A DNA stretch of 59,115 nt from Arcicella aurantiaca (GTDB lineage Bacteria; Bacteroidota; Bacteroidia; Cytophagales; Spirosomataceae): NCBI RefSeq assembly GCF_003148625.1, contig NZ_QGGO01000012.1:105912-165026 (forward strand). Reading direction: 5' to 3'. The translations under genes and the position numbers were made by a program. The number at the start of each line of letters is the position of its first letter. Positions within the stretch are counted from its first letter, which is position 1. Of the stretch, positions 17,403 to 24,619 are shown one piece after another. The notes under the pieces were generated by a model that made no database searches, was not told the DNA's origin, and saw nothing but the letters and a program-made list of their open reading frames with translations.

Positions 17403-17457
17403 TATGCAGTGCATAACATCGTAAAGTTGTAAATAAAAGTAATATTATGCAAGCATA
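17403..17457. promoter_or_regulatory. Two MarR-type operator palindromes before marR
   Basis: TATGCAGTGCATA at 17403-17415 (3-bp spacer) and TATGCAAGCATA at 17446-17457 (2-bp spacer, identical to the 16833 site). Confidence 0.75.
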
Positions 17458-17493
17458 CTATTAAATATTCATTAATTTATTATTTATGCTTGG

Positions 17494-17552
17494 AAAAATA
17501 AAAATGGTCAGGCTGATAGATTGTAGTTTCCTGAATCTATTAGTCTGACCAT
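17494..17552 (-). terminator. Terminator of the 17574-18368 gene
   Basis: A 19-bp stem with two G-U pairs (17504-17522 and 17534-17552). On the minus strand it is followed by a T-rich tract (17494-17503). Confidence 0.85.
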
Positions 17553-17573
17553 GAAAGAGTTGTTAATTAAAGC

Positions 17574-18368
17574 CTAAAACATTTTTTCTGTTCTTCTAAA
17601 TTGAACTTTGAAACGTTTTTCATCTTTAATATCTCTTATTTTAACGATATATTCACCTGGAGATAGGGGGTAAGTTGGCAATAAAATAACTTCACTTTTA
17701 CTTTTTTGTACAGCGTCACAAGGTACTCCCATGCCCGTAATGGTACTCAATAAAACATCTGATTCCTTAACATTGTCCATTTTTACACGTATCATTTCTC
17801 CTTCTTCTGATGTGTGTAAGGTTACGCCAAATGCTTCTCCATTCATTGCATTTGCTTGCACCGCCATTGGCGTATAAACGTGCATATTTCTATCAGCATC
17901 AAATTCAATGATTCGATAATGATTGACAAAACCGCCCGATGGGTTTTCGTCAGTGAAAGTGTGTACTAATTCATTGGCGATGGGTTTTATTTCGGCAACG
18001 TCATAAAATTTTTCTAAATCCTTACTTCTTTGAATAATAAACTTGCGACTATTATGTCCTTGCGGAGTTGTCCAAGTTAATTGAATGTTTTGTTCTGTGG
18101 CTACAGTTGTTAATCCAATTGCCAAATTGGAGGTGGTTTGTACTTTCCCTTTCAGAGTTGTTTTGGGTGATGAATTATCACTTGTTTCTTTTTCTGGACC
18201 TTTTTTGTTGGTAAAAGAATCCAAGAACTCAAGCTCTGATTTAGCGACGGCTAAGTTCAGGGAAGTTAAAATGCCTTTGGGTTGTTTGGGTAGCGATACA
18301 AATGCCATACCCACCAACGACGAACAGGCTACGCCTACGCTTAGGATGCGTTTGTGAAGATTTTTCAT
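17574..18368 (-). CDS. Secreted protein with FN3-like segment; paralogue of 27427-28071
   Basis: I do not know a named family. The 264 aa include an N-terminal signal peptide or anchor (MKNLHKRILSVGVACSSLVG...). After a low-complexity linker, residues about 85-165 look like a fibronectin-III-like beta sandwich (IQLTWTTPQGHNSRKFIIQR, then VNHYRIIEFDADRNMHVYTP). A second beta domain contains ITGMGVPCDA and ends SPGEYIVKIRDIKDEKRFKV. The order and motifs match the protein at 27427 (VVIKWVSQEEHQSARFIVQR, YYRIMEYDYDGEVYVYS, ESGLGVPCEF, GGSYLVKLRS). No catalytic residues are apparent; a structural or binding envelope protein is likely. It has its own terminator. Confidence 0.75.
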   Translation of the reverse strand: MKNLHKRILSVGVACSSLVGMAFVSLPKQPKGILTSLNLAVAKSELEFLDSFTNKKGPEKETSDNSSPKTTLKGKVQTTSNLAIGLTTVATEQNIQLTWTTPQGHNSRKFIIQRSKDLEKFYDVAEIKPIANELVHTFTDENPSGGFVNHYRIIEFDADRNMHVYTPMAVQANAMNGEAFGVTLHTSEEGEMIRVKMDNVKESDVLLSTITGMGVPCDAVQKSKSEVILLPTYPLSPGEYIVKIRDIKDEKRFKVQFRRTEKMF

Positions 18369-18527
18369 GGGAAATCTAATGGTTGTTTAAAAATACTTCG
18401 GGCGGAAGAGCGGAGATGTGCGTACTTGAAGTTGTGCAAATATCATTCCAAATAGTGGACAACAGTTTGCTTATGAACGTAATAGGTATAAAATAGCCGA
18501 AGTGGTCATTGGGTAGTAGAAGGCAAT

Positions 18528-18576
18528 AAAAAAGCTTCCAATTAATTGACGAAAGTCTTTAATTGGAAGCTTTTTT
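18528..18576. terminator. Terminator of the 18593-19126 lipoprotein gene
   Basis: An 18-bp perfect stem (18528-18545 and 18559-18576) with an A6/T6 flank on each side and a 13-nt loop. Confidence 0.92.
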
Positions 18577-18592
18577 GAAATGAATAATATCG

Positions 18593-19126
18593 TTATTTAA
18601 TTTTATTCCCTTTCATCTTACGAACTTTGATTTTCAAATTGTTCAAAACACTTTTTGAAAGCATAATTCGTACTCTTGGTTTTTTATAAATGACCAAATA
18701 TTTATTTCCTTCGTAATCTAATCTTGAAAAAGCTGGACTTCCCTGAGAGTCAACAAGTTGGTAGAAGAATTCACCTTTTTCTCCTGCAACAGGTCCAAAA
18801 TGTAGGGCATTATCCTCTTTACTTTTTTCAAATGATAATAGTAAATCTCCAGCACTTTCTTTTTGGAGTAAACCTGGTGTTCCTTTTTCTAAAGAAATAC
18901 GATTGATGTATCGTCCATTCTTAAAAATTACTTTCCCTGATTTAATATTGGCATCAGATGAAGGTACTTCCCGTTCTAAATAAAGAGGATTATCATTATA
19001 AAATTGAATTCGAGTTAAGTCGAGTTCATTTTCTTGGAGCTGGTGCATTAACGAACCTGTTAAATACACATTTTTTTGACAGCTTGCCAGTGATAGAACA
19101 CTGAGAATGAGCAAGATTTTTTTCAT
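18593..19126 (-). CDS. Hypothetical lipoprotein
   Basis: A lipoprotein of about 177 aa, family not recognised. MKKILLILSVLSLASCQKN is a clean lipoprotein signal with lipobox LASC; the upstream in-frame ATG at 19135 adds only MKI. The mature part is beta-rich and polar (ELDLTRIQFYNDNPLYLERE, GKVIFKNGRYINRISLEKGT, ALHFGPV). It ends in a very basic tail (KSVLNNLKIKVRKMKGNKIK). Probably anchored in the inner or outer membrane facing the periplasm. Function unknown. Confidence 0.75.
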   Translation of the reverse strand: MKKILLILSVLSLASCQKNVYLTGSLMHQLQENELDLTRIQFYNDNPLYLEREVPSSDANIKSGKVIFKNGRYINRISLEKGTPGLLQKESAGDLLLSFEKSKEDNALHFGPVAGEKGEFFYQLVDSQGSPAFSRLDYEGNKYLVIYKKPRVRIMLSKSVLNNLKIKVRKMKGNKIK

Positions 19127-19529
19127 TATTTTCAAGTAAGGATTTCAGACAGTTACGGTATAGCTTTGATTTTATACAATAACCGTTTACTGGGTTTGGT
19201 TACTATTGACCGCAATTTGTATCCATTTAATTATAAAAATACTCAAAAGTTCGTTCAAAATCCAAATTTTTGGTTTTTAATCGAGTATTAGGTCAATGAT
19301 TATTAAAGATTAAAGTCTTTAATAATTATCGAGTATTTATCAGACTTGTTGAAAATCAATACATTATGGCTCTTTTGACGTTTGATTGATTGTCGTATAG
19401 TGATAATTGCCAAAGACTATGCCACTTTTTGATTTATCAGATTATCAAATTTAATAACATGGCAGATATTGACTTCTTTAAATAGTAAATATTATAGATA
19501 AAACTATTATAAAAATAATTTCAAAAAAT
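19127..19529. other. Intergenic region with a hairpin between direct repeats
   Basis: No gene. TTATTAAAGA (19300-19309) and TCTTTAATAA (19316-19325) form a 10-bp stem with a 6-nt loop. The hairpin is flanked by direct copies of ATCGAGTATT (about 19280 and 19328, 48 bp apart). This could be a regulator site for the downstream GbsR/MarR-like gene. Confidence 0.5.
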
Positions 19530-19560
19530 TTTGAAAGTTCAATACTAATCCATATTTTTG
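19530..19560 (+). promoter_or_regulatory. Promoter of the GbsR/MarR-like gene
   Basis: TTTG at 19530-19533, a 19-bp spacer and TATTTTTG at 19553-19560: a full Bacteroidota-type promoter about 48 bp before the start codon. Confidence 0.75.
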
Positions 19561-19607
19561 TTACATAAAGCAATCGCCACACAATAAAATTAATTAAATT
19601 TCAATCT

Positions 19608-20114
19608 ATGACGCTTGATGAAGCAAAGCAACATTTAATCCAAGCATGGGGAACTTTGGGTTCGAGTTGGGGAGTAAGCCGAACAATGGCACAAGTACAC
19701 GCACTATTGTTAGTGTCATCAGTACCCATGACGACCGAAGACATAATGGAAGCCTTGCAGATTTCAAGAGGGAACGTCAATATGAATGTTCGAGATTTGA
19801 TTGATTGGGGAATAGTACGGAAAGTATTAAAACCGGGTGAGCGAAAAGAATTTTTTGAGGCAGAAAAAGATGTTTGGAAAATTGGAATGCAAGTAGCTAA
19901 AGAACGTAAAAAACGTGAATTAGAGCCAATTCTGAGAGCATTAGAACAAGTGTCCACCATTGAAGCAGACATTACAGACCCTGATGTTAAACAGTTTGCT
20001 GAGACAGTAGAAAATTTGAAAAAGTTTGCTTCCAACACCGATAAAACTTTAGAATCAATCATCAAAGCTGATGAAAATTGGTTTTGGGGAAGTTTTTTTA
20101 AGTTATTCAAATAA
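19608..20114 (+). CDS. GbsR/MarR-type transcriptional regulator
   Basis: A 168-aa regulator. The N-terminal part (AWGTLGSSWGVSRTMAQVHALLL) and the winged helix (TTEDIMEALQISRGNVNMNVRDLIDWGIVRKV, about 42-73) are typical of the GbsR branch of the MarR superfamily, which in Bacillus controls osmoprotectant genes. The wing is followed by a helical tail with EKDVWKIGMQVAKERKKREL. The RxFFEAEKDVW segment is characteristic. No osmoprotectant genes are nearby, so the target is unknown; the hairpin and direct repeats upstream suggest autoregulation. Confidence 0.85.
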   Translation: MTLDEAKQHLIQAWGTLGSSWGVSRTMAQVHALLLVSSVPMTTEDIMEALQISRGNVNMNVRDLIDWGIVRKVLKPGERKEFFEAEKDVWKIGMQVAKERKKRELEPILRALEQVSTIEADITDPDVKQFAETVENLKKFASNTDKTLESIIKADENWFWGSFFKLFK

Positions 20115-20191
20115 GAATGGTCATTCCTTAAAATGGAATAAATATATATCAAACCACTATCATTAAATTAATCCTTACTTTGTGACGTATC

Positions 20192-20222
20192 AAATAAAAG
20201 ACCCATTTTGGGTCTTTTATTT
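20192..20222 (+). terminator. Terminator after the GbsR/MarR-like gene
   Basis: A perfect 13-bp stem (20192-20204 and 20210-20222), loop ATTTT, with A- and T-rich flanks, 78 bp after the stop. Confidence 0.85.
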
Positions 20223-20835
20223 ATTTTATGATGTTTCAAAAATTATTGAAAATAAAAGATGCTTTATCTCTAAGCGTATGATTATGATTTAAGTTTTTCC
20301 TTCATAATTTCGCTGATTTTCAATAAATGTTGAAAGTTAAAAGGAGCATTTGTAAGGCATTTTCAACATAAAATGTTTGTTTCTTTTTATAAAACATGTA
20401 ATCATTCAAATTTGAGTAATATTTATAAGTTTTTTTAAATCATTGATAATCAGGCTTATGTCAGTGTGAAATCCTAAAGCCTAAATTTTAAGCCCTGCTT
20501 AATTGAAAATTCTTTACGTCAAACAGTCATGAAATTTGAAGAAGAAATAGGCTTTTTACGTTCAAATTTTGAAAAAGGACAGATTATATTACATTTAATA
20601 AAAAATCCAGTTATAAATATATTCAGATTGCAAAATATGGTTTGGAATTTGTTATATTAGCGGTGAAATACCTTAAAACAGACACATTTTATTGAATTAC
20701 CGTCAATTTCAATTTATTTTGTAATAGTTCTGTGTTAAATCAGTTAAAGTAGGTAGTTATAAGATACAATCCCTGATTTTTCATAGGTGTTGAATCACAT
20801 TAGTAAACAATGTTTGAAAATTAAGTTACACAGAT
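20223..20835. other. Long AT-rich intergenic region before the orphan response regulator
   Basis: About 610 bp with no open frame of interest, no clear repeat and no convincing promoter. It is unusually long for this window. Confidence 0.5.
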
Positions 20836-21642
20836 ATGGCAAATAGAAAACCCTATTCTCCCCGAGCTGGTAACCGCCACTATCAAGACTTGTCCCCTGT
20901 AAAGCAAATGACTAAGAAAATTAAAACCATCTTGGTGGATGACGAAAGGTTGGCCCGCCAAGAGTTGAAGTATTTATTACAAGAATATCCTGATATTCAG
21001 ATAATTGATGAAGCTGAGAACGTTGATGAGGCTTTAGAAAAAATTCATCGTCTGCAACCAGATTTAATTTTTCTCGACATTGAAATGCCAGAGAAAAATG
21101 GATTCGATTTGTTGACTGATTTGGAATATGTTCCTAAAGTAGTTTTTGTTACGGCTTATAATCAATATGCGATTCAAGCATTTGAATCGGAGGCAATGGA
21201 TTATCTGTTGAAACCGATGAAGTCTGACCGTTTGGCGAGAACAATCGAAAAAGTTCGAGCTGATATTCAACAACATCGTATTACAGAAGCGGTGTCGGAG
21301 GGAAGACTTCCCCCACAAAAACGTATCTTCTTGAAAGACGGTGAAAAATGCTATTTTGTACGTTTGACAGAAATCTATATGATTGAATCTGTTGGGAATT
21401 ATTGCCGTTTCCATTTTGGAACAAGTCGCCCGATGATTCACCGTTCTTTGAATAAAATCCAAGAGCGTTTAGACCCGCATATTTTTTTCCGTGCCAATCG
21501 TCAGCAAATTATAAACACTGAATATATCGCCGATATCGAATCTTATTATAAAGGTGGTATGAAAGTCGTTTTGACTAATGGTATCGAATTAGAAATTTCA
21601 ACCCGAAATTCCGTTGCTTTTAAAGAAATGATGGGTATGTAA
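20836..21642 (+). CDS. LytTR-type response regulator (orphan)
   Basis: A two-component response regulator of 268 aa. The receiver domain is at about 29-145, with the acidic pair DD35-36, phosphoacceptor Asp81 in FLDIEMPEKNG, the conserved Thr in VFVTAYNQYAIQAF and the Lys in DYLLKPMKSD. The LytTR DNA-binding domain is at about 165-266 (IFLKDGEKCYFVRLTEIYMI, FFRANRQQIINTEYI). The first 24 residues are Arg-rich and atypical; the ATG at 20908 (MTKKIKTILVDDE) would give a standard N-terminus, so the start is uncertain. No sensor kinase adjoins it, so its partner is elsewhere. It ends at its own terminator. Confidence 0.92.
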   Translation: MANRKPYSPRAGNRHYQDLSPVKQMTKKIKTILVDDERLARQELKYLLQEYPDIQIIDEAENVDEALEKIHRLQPDLIFLDIEMPEKNGFDLLTDLEYVPKVVFVTAYNQYAIQAFESEAMDYLLKPMKSDRLARTIEKVRADIQQHRITEAVSEGRLPPQKRIFLKDGEKCYFVRLTEIYMIESVGNYCRFHFGTSRPMIHRSLNKIQERLDPHIFFRANRQQIINTEYIADIESYYKGGMKVVLTNGIELEISTRNSVAFKEMMGM

Positions 21643-21665
21643 GTTTGTTAAGTATAAATACTTAG

Positions 21666-21696
21666 AAGGTCTTTGATGGTATCAAAGACCTTTTTT
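21666..21696 (+). terminator. Terminator of the orphan response regulator
   Basis: A perfect 12-bp stem (21666-21677 and 21681-21692), loop GGT, then a T run. Confidence 0.92.
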
Positions 21697-21776
21697 ATTC
21701 TTCGTTTATAAGGGTAAAAAAACAAAATAATATTTAATATGTTTATCATCAAGATTCAGCAAACGTGTAGTTTTTC

Positions 21777-21807
21777 TTGTTTCCTTATCATAGGATAAGT
21801 ACGTTTG
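21777..21807 (+). promoter_or_regulatory. Candidate promoter of a short transcript
   Basis: CTTG ending at 21779, a 20-bp spacer and TACGTTTG at 21800-21807. It lies after the response-regulator terminator and only about 27 bp before another terminator-like hairpin. Confidence 0.45.
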
Positions 21808-21813
21808 TATCAA

Positions 21814-21876
21814 ATATCTGCACAGATATTCTTAAAGGGCTTAACAGTGGCGGCTGTTTAGCCCTTTTATTTTTTC
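21814..21876 (+). ncRNA. Candidate small RNA or attenuated leader upstream of plsC
   Basis: The candidate promoter at 21777-21807 would start a transcript near 21814. A 14-bp stem with one mismatch (21834-21847 and 21854-21867) and a TTTTATTTTTTC tail would end it near 21876. No peptide of interest is encoded. The alternative is a second terminator for read-through from the upstream gene. Confidence 0.35.
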
Positions 21877-21905
21877 TTCAAGTTTTCGATAATTACGAAA
21901 CTTAG

Positions 21906-21913
21906 TATCTTTG
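21906..21913 (+). promoter_or_regulatory. -7 element abutting the plsC start (possible leaderless mRNA)
   Basis: TATCTTTG at 21906-21913 matches the -7 consensus and ends 4 bp before the plsC ATG at 21918, so transcription would begin at or next to the start codon. The -33 element is poor (TTTTCG at about 21883). Confidence 0.5.
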
Positions 21914-21917
21914 CCTT

Positions 21918-22658
21918 ATGCGTATTCTGATTTTCCTCTATACACTTTGGGCGACCTTTTGGTTTGTATTCCTTTTCTTATTGTTGTTTCCTTTATTCTG
22001 GATTTTCCTTCAGAAAAACGAGTGGAAACCGTATGCTCATTATCTGAATAGATTGTGGGGAAAACTGTTTTTCCCGCTTATTGGTATGCCCATAAAGGTT
22101 GAGTATGAATTTGAACCTGATAAAAACAAAGCGTATGTTTTTTGTGCCAATCATTTTTCATACATGGATATTGCTTCTATGGGAATGGTCATCAAAAATT
22201 ATTATGCTTTTGTGGGTAAGGCTTCTATCAAGAGCGTTCCGTTGTTTGGGTATATGTTTGCCAAATTGCATATACAAGTCGATAGAAATGATAAAAATAG
22301 CAGAGCTACTTCATTGAATCGTTCTATCAGGGCGTTACAAAGTGGACGTAGTATTATGATTTTTCCAGAGGGTGGAATTAAATCTCCTAATTTTCCACAA
22401 ATGCACTTGCCCCTAAAAGATGGGGCTTTTGTGATGGCAATTCAGCAACAAGTGCCTCTTGTGCCAATTACCTTTCTGAATAACTATAAAATTATGCACG
22501 ATAATCAATATGCTGTTTATCCACAGACACTGCGTGCTGTTGTTCATAAACCCATCGAAACAAAAGGAATGACACAGGCGGACGTTGATGTTTTGCGTCA
22601 GACTTTTTATGATATTGTTCAAACAAGATTAAATAAATACGAGTTGGAAAAAGTATGA
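21918..22658 (+). CDS. plsC: 1-acyl-sn-glycerol-3-phosphate acyltransferase
   Basis: Transfers an acyl chain to lysophosphatidic acid to give phosphatidic acid, the second acylation of phospholipid synthesis. The N-terminal hydrophobic segment (residues about 7-32) anchors it to the inner membrane. Acyltransferase motif I NHFSYMD (His79 to Asp84, HX4D) and motif III IFPEGG (about 151-156) are intact; GKASIKSVPLFGYMF corresponds to motif II. At 246 aa it is normal for the family. A broader lyso-lipid acyltransferase role (for example ornithine lipids) cannot be excluded. Confidence 0.9.
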   Translation: MRILIFLYTLWATFWFVFLFLLLFPLFWIFLQKNEWKPYAHYLNRLWGKLFFPLIGMPIKVEYEFEPDKNKAYVFCANHFSYMDIASMGMVIKNYYAFVGKASIKSVPLFGYMFAKLHIQVDRNDKNSRATSLNRSIRALQSGRSIMIFPEGGIKSPNFPQMHLPLKDGAFVMAIQQQVPLVPITFLNNYKIMHDNQYAVYPQTLRAVVHKPIETKGMTQADVDVLRQTFYDIVQTRLNKYELEKV

Positions 22659-22762
22659 TGCTTTTTGCCGTTTAATAGTTTTCCTGACCAATTAGCCATA
22701 ATTACTTTCTTGAATAAACAAGACCACATTATTTTGTGACATAAATTTTAAATCTAAAGAAC

Positions 22763-23542
22763 ATGAACTCACACGAAATTGATTACAAAATTATTGGCGA
22801 AGATATTCAACTTGTAGAAATTGAACTTGACCCAAATGAAACAGTTATTGCAGAAGCAGGTTCAATGTGCTATATGGAAGACGGAATTACTTTTGAAACC
22901 AAAATGGGGGATGGCTCAAATGCAGATAACTCTATTATGGGTAAAATATTTCAAGCGGGTTCTCGTTTGTTGACAGGTGAGTCTTTATTCATGACGCATT
23001 TTACCAATCGTGGTGTTGGAAAGCGTAAAGTAGCTTTTGCGGCTCCTTATCCAGGAACAATTGTACCGATTAATTTAGCATCTTTACCCGGAAATACTTT
23101 GATTGCCCAGAAAGATAGTTTCTTATGTGCAGCTTTAGGAACAAAGGTTTCAATTACTTTTAATCAAAAGATTGGTGCGGGTTTCTTTGGTGGTGAAGGC
23201 TTTATTTTAGAGAAACTTCAAGGAGACGGTCTTGCTTTTGTACACGCAGGTGGTACAATTATTGAAAAGCAATTGAATAACGAAACGCTAAGAATTGATA
23301 CAGGATGTGTAGTTGCTTTTGAGCCTACTTTGAGTTACGATATTCAAAGAGCAGGAAATTTGAAATCAATGATTTTTGGTGGAGAAGGAATTTTCTTAGC
23401 AACGATGCGTGGTACAGGGCGAGTTTGGATTCAGTCGATGCCAATTTCAAAATTAATTCGTGCGGTTAGTCCATACAGTGGAAATGCCAATAAAGAAAGT
23501 GGCTCAGTTTTGGGTGGATTAGGTAATTTATTAGGAGACTAA
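22763..23542 (+). CDS. AIM24 family (TIGR00266-like) protein
   Basis: A soluble, beta-rich protein of 259 aa. Typical features are [21 protein letters not shown] near the N-terminus, [21 protein letters not shown], the glycine-rich [17 protein letters not shown], and the final [14 protein letters not shown]...GGLGNLLGD. The family is widespread in bacteria and related to fungal mitochondrial AIM24; its molecular function is unknown. It lies between plsC and a long period-7 repeat array; the gap to plsC is about 104 bp, so co-transcription is possible but not shown. Confidence 0.9.
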   Translation: MNSHEIDYKIIGEDIQLVEIELDPNETVIAEAGSMCYMEDGITFETKMGDGSNADNSIMGKIFQAGSRLLTGESLFMTHFTNRGVGKRKVAFAAPYPGTIVPINLASLPGNTLIAQKDSFLCAALGTKVSITFNQKIGAGFFGGEGFILEKLQGDGLAFVHAGGTIIEKQLNNETLRIDTGCVVAFEPTLSYDIQRAGNLKSMIFGGEGIFLATMRGTGRVWIQSMPISKLIRAVSPYSGNANKESGSVLGGLGNLLGD

Positions 23543-23547
23543 TTTTT

Positions 23548-23799
23548 CAGTTAACAGTTATCAGTTAATAGTTAACAGTTAACAGTTATCAGTTAACAGT
23601 TATCAGTTAACAGTTATCAGTGAATAGTTAACAGTTATCAGTGAATAGTTAACAGTTATCAGTGAATAGTTAACAGTTATCAGTGAATAGTTAACAGTTA
23701 TCAGTGAATAGTTAATAGTTATCAGTTAATAGTTAATAGTTATCAGTTAATAGTTAATAGTTATCAGTGAATAGTTAACAATTAACAGTTATCAGTAAA
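23548..23799. repeat. 36-unit heptamer tandem array (CAGTTAA/CAGTTAT/TAGTTAA)
   Basis: 252 bp that divide exactly into 36 unbroken 7-mers: CAGTTAA, CAGTTAT, TAGTTAA, CAGTGAA and close variants. From about unit 11 a higher-order 21-bp pattern (CAGTGAA-TAGTTAA-CAGTTAT) repeats five times. It fills the space between the AIM24-like gene and gldD, with the array ending 10 bp before the gldD start. Five inverted copies lie inside the gldD signal sequence (23899-23933), so the transcript could form a long hairpin. Confidence 0.95.
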
Positions 23800-23809
23800 T
23801 GAAATATAG

Positions 23810-24484
23810 ATGATGCGGAAAAAAGCAAGGCTTATAATTAATAGTGTAAAAACTCTTCAAAACAGTATTCAACCTAATGTGAATAATGTTAATAGTGTAC
23901 TGTTTACTGCTTACTGTTTACTGATAACTGTTCTGTTTTCTTGTGGGAAAAAAACAGATTCGGGAGATTTTGTGCCAAAACCCAAAGGTTACAATCGAAT
24001 AGAATTACCAACGGTTAAATATCAACACATGGCTGAAAGTCACCCTTTTAGTTTTGATTATTCTACCCAAGCAATCCTGAAACCTGATACTGTAAGATGG
24101 GCTGAACCACATTGGATGTATGTGTATTATCCAGCGTACAAAGCGATGATTCAGTTGACTTATAAACCGCTGAATGGAGATAAAAATAAATTAGCCAAAT
24201 TGATTGATGATGCTCATAAATTGGCAGCTAAACATGGTCAGAAGGCATATTCAATTCAAGATTTAATTTTGAAAACGCCATCAGGAAAATCAGCAATGTT
24301 GATGGAATTGGAAGGCGAAGTACCAACATATTTGCAGTTTTATACAACCGATTCTACCAAACATTATTTGAGAGGAGCATTGTATTTTAATACAGCCATG
24401 AAAAGCGATTCGCTCGCTCCAGTGATTGAATATTTGAAAAAAGATGTTATCAAATTGTTGAATACTTTGGAGTGGAAAAAGTAA
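23810..24484 (+). CDS. gldD: Gliding-motility lipoprotein GldD
   Basis: A 224-aa lipoprotein. The mature part matches GldD: PKPKGYNRIELPTVKYQHM, HPFSFDYSTQAILKPDT, WMYVYYPAYKAMIQLTY and a C-terminal HYLRGALYFNTAMKSDSLAP followed by VIEYLKKDVIKLLNTLEWKK. GldD is needed for gliding in Flavobacterium and is genetically tied to the type IX secretion/gliding machinery. The lipobox is LFSC (Cys about residue 45), unusually far in: a 28-residue polar stretch precedes the hydrophobic core VLFTAYCLLITVLFSC, and no ATG lies closer. Part of that core (23899-23933) is encoded by five heptamers, inverted copies of the array just upstream. No other gld gene is adjacent. Confidence 0.93.
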   Translation: MMRKKARLIINSVKTLQNSIQPNVNNVNSVLFTAYCLLITVLFSCGKKTDSGDFVPKPKGYNRIELPTVKYQHMAESHPFSFDYSTQAILKPDTVRWAEPHWMYVYYPAYKAMIQLTYKPLNGDKNKLAKLIDDAHKLAAKHGQKAYSIQDLILKTPSGKSAMLMELEGEVPTYLQFYTTDSTKHYLRGALYFNTAMKSDSLAPVIEYLKKDVIKLLNTLEWKK

Positions 24485-24505
24485 TTAACGCAAAATATCT
24501 TTCAG

Positions 24506-24541
24506 AGAGTCAGAGGTTTAGTTCTTCTGACTCTTTTTATT
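24506..24541 (+). terminator. gldD terminator
   Basis: A 9-bp stem AGAGTCAGA/TCTGACTCT (24506-24514 and 24526-24534) followed by a T-rich tail, 22 bp after the stop. Confidence 0.85.
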
Positions 24542-24619
24542 TTTTAACCTTTTTGAGGTAAATTGAGAACTAATCTTTGATTTTAGAAATTATATAATTG
24601 TACTTCATCCAATATTATC

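Noticed and set aside
23548-23799. Tandem repeat as a CRISPR array
   Set aside because: Units are 7 bp with no spacers of constant length and no cas genes.
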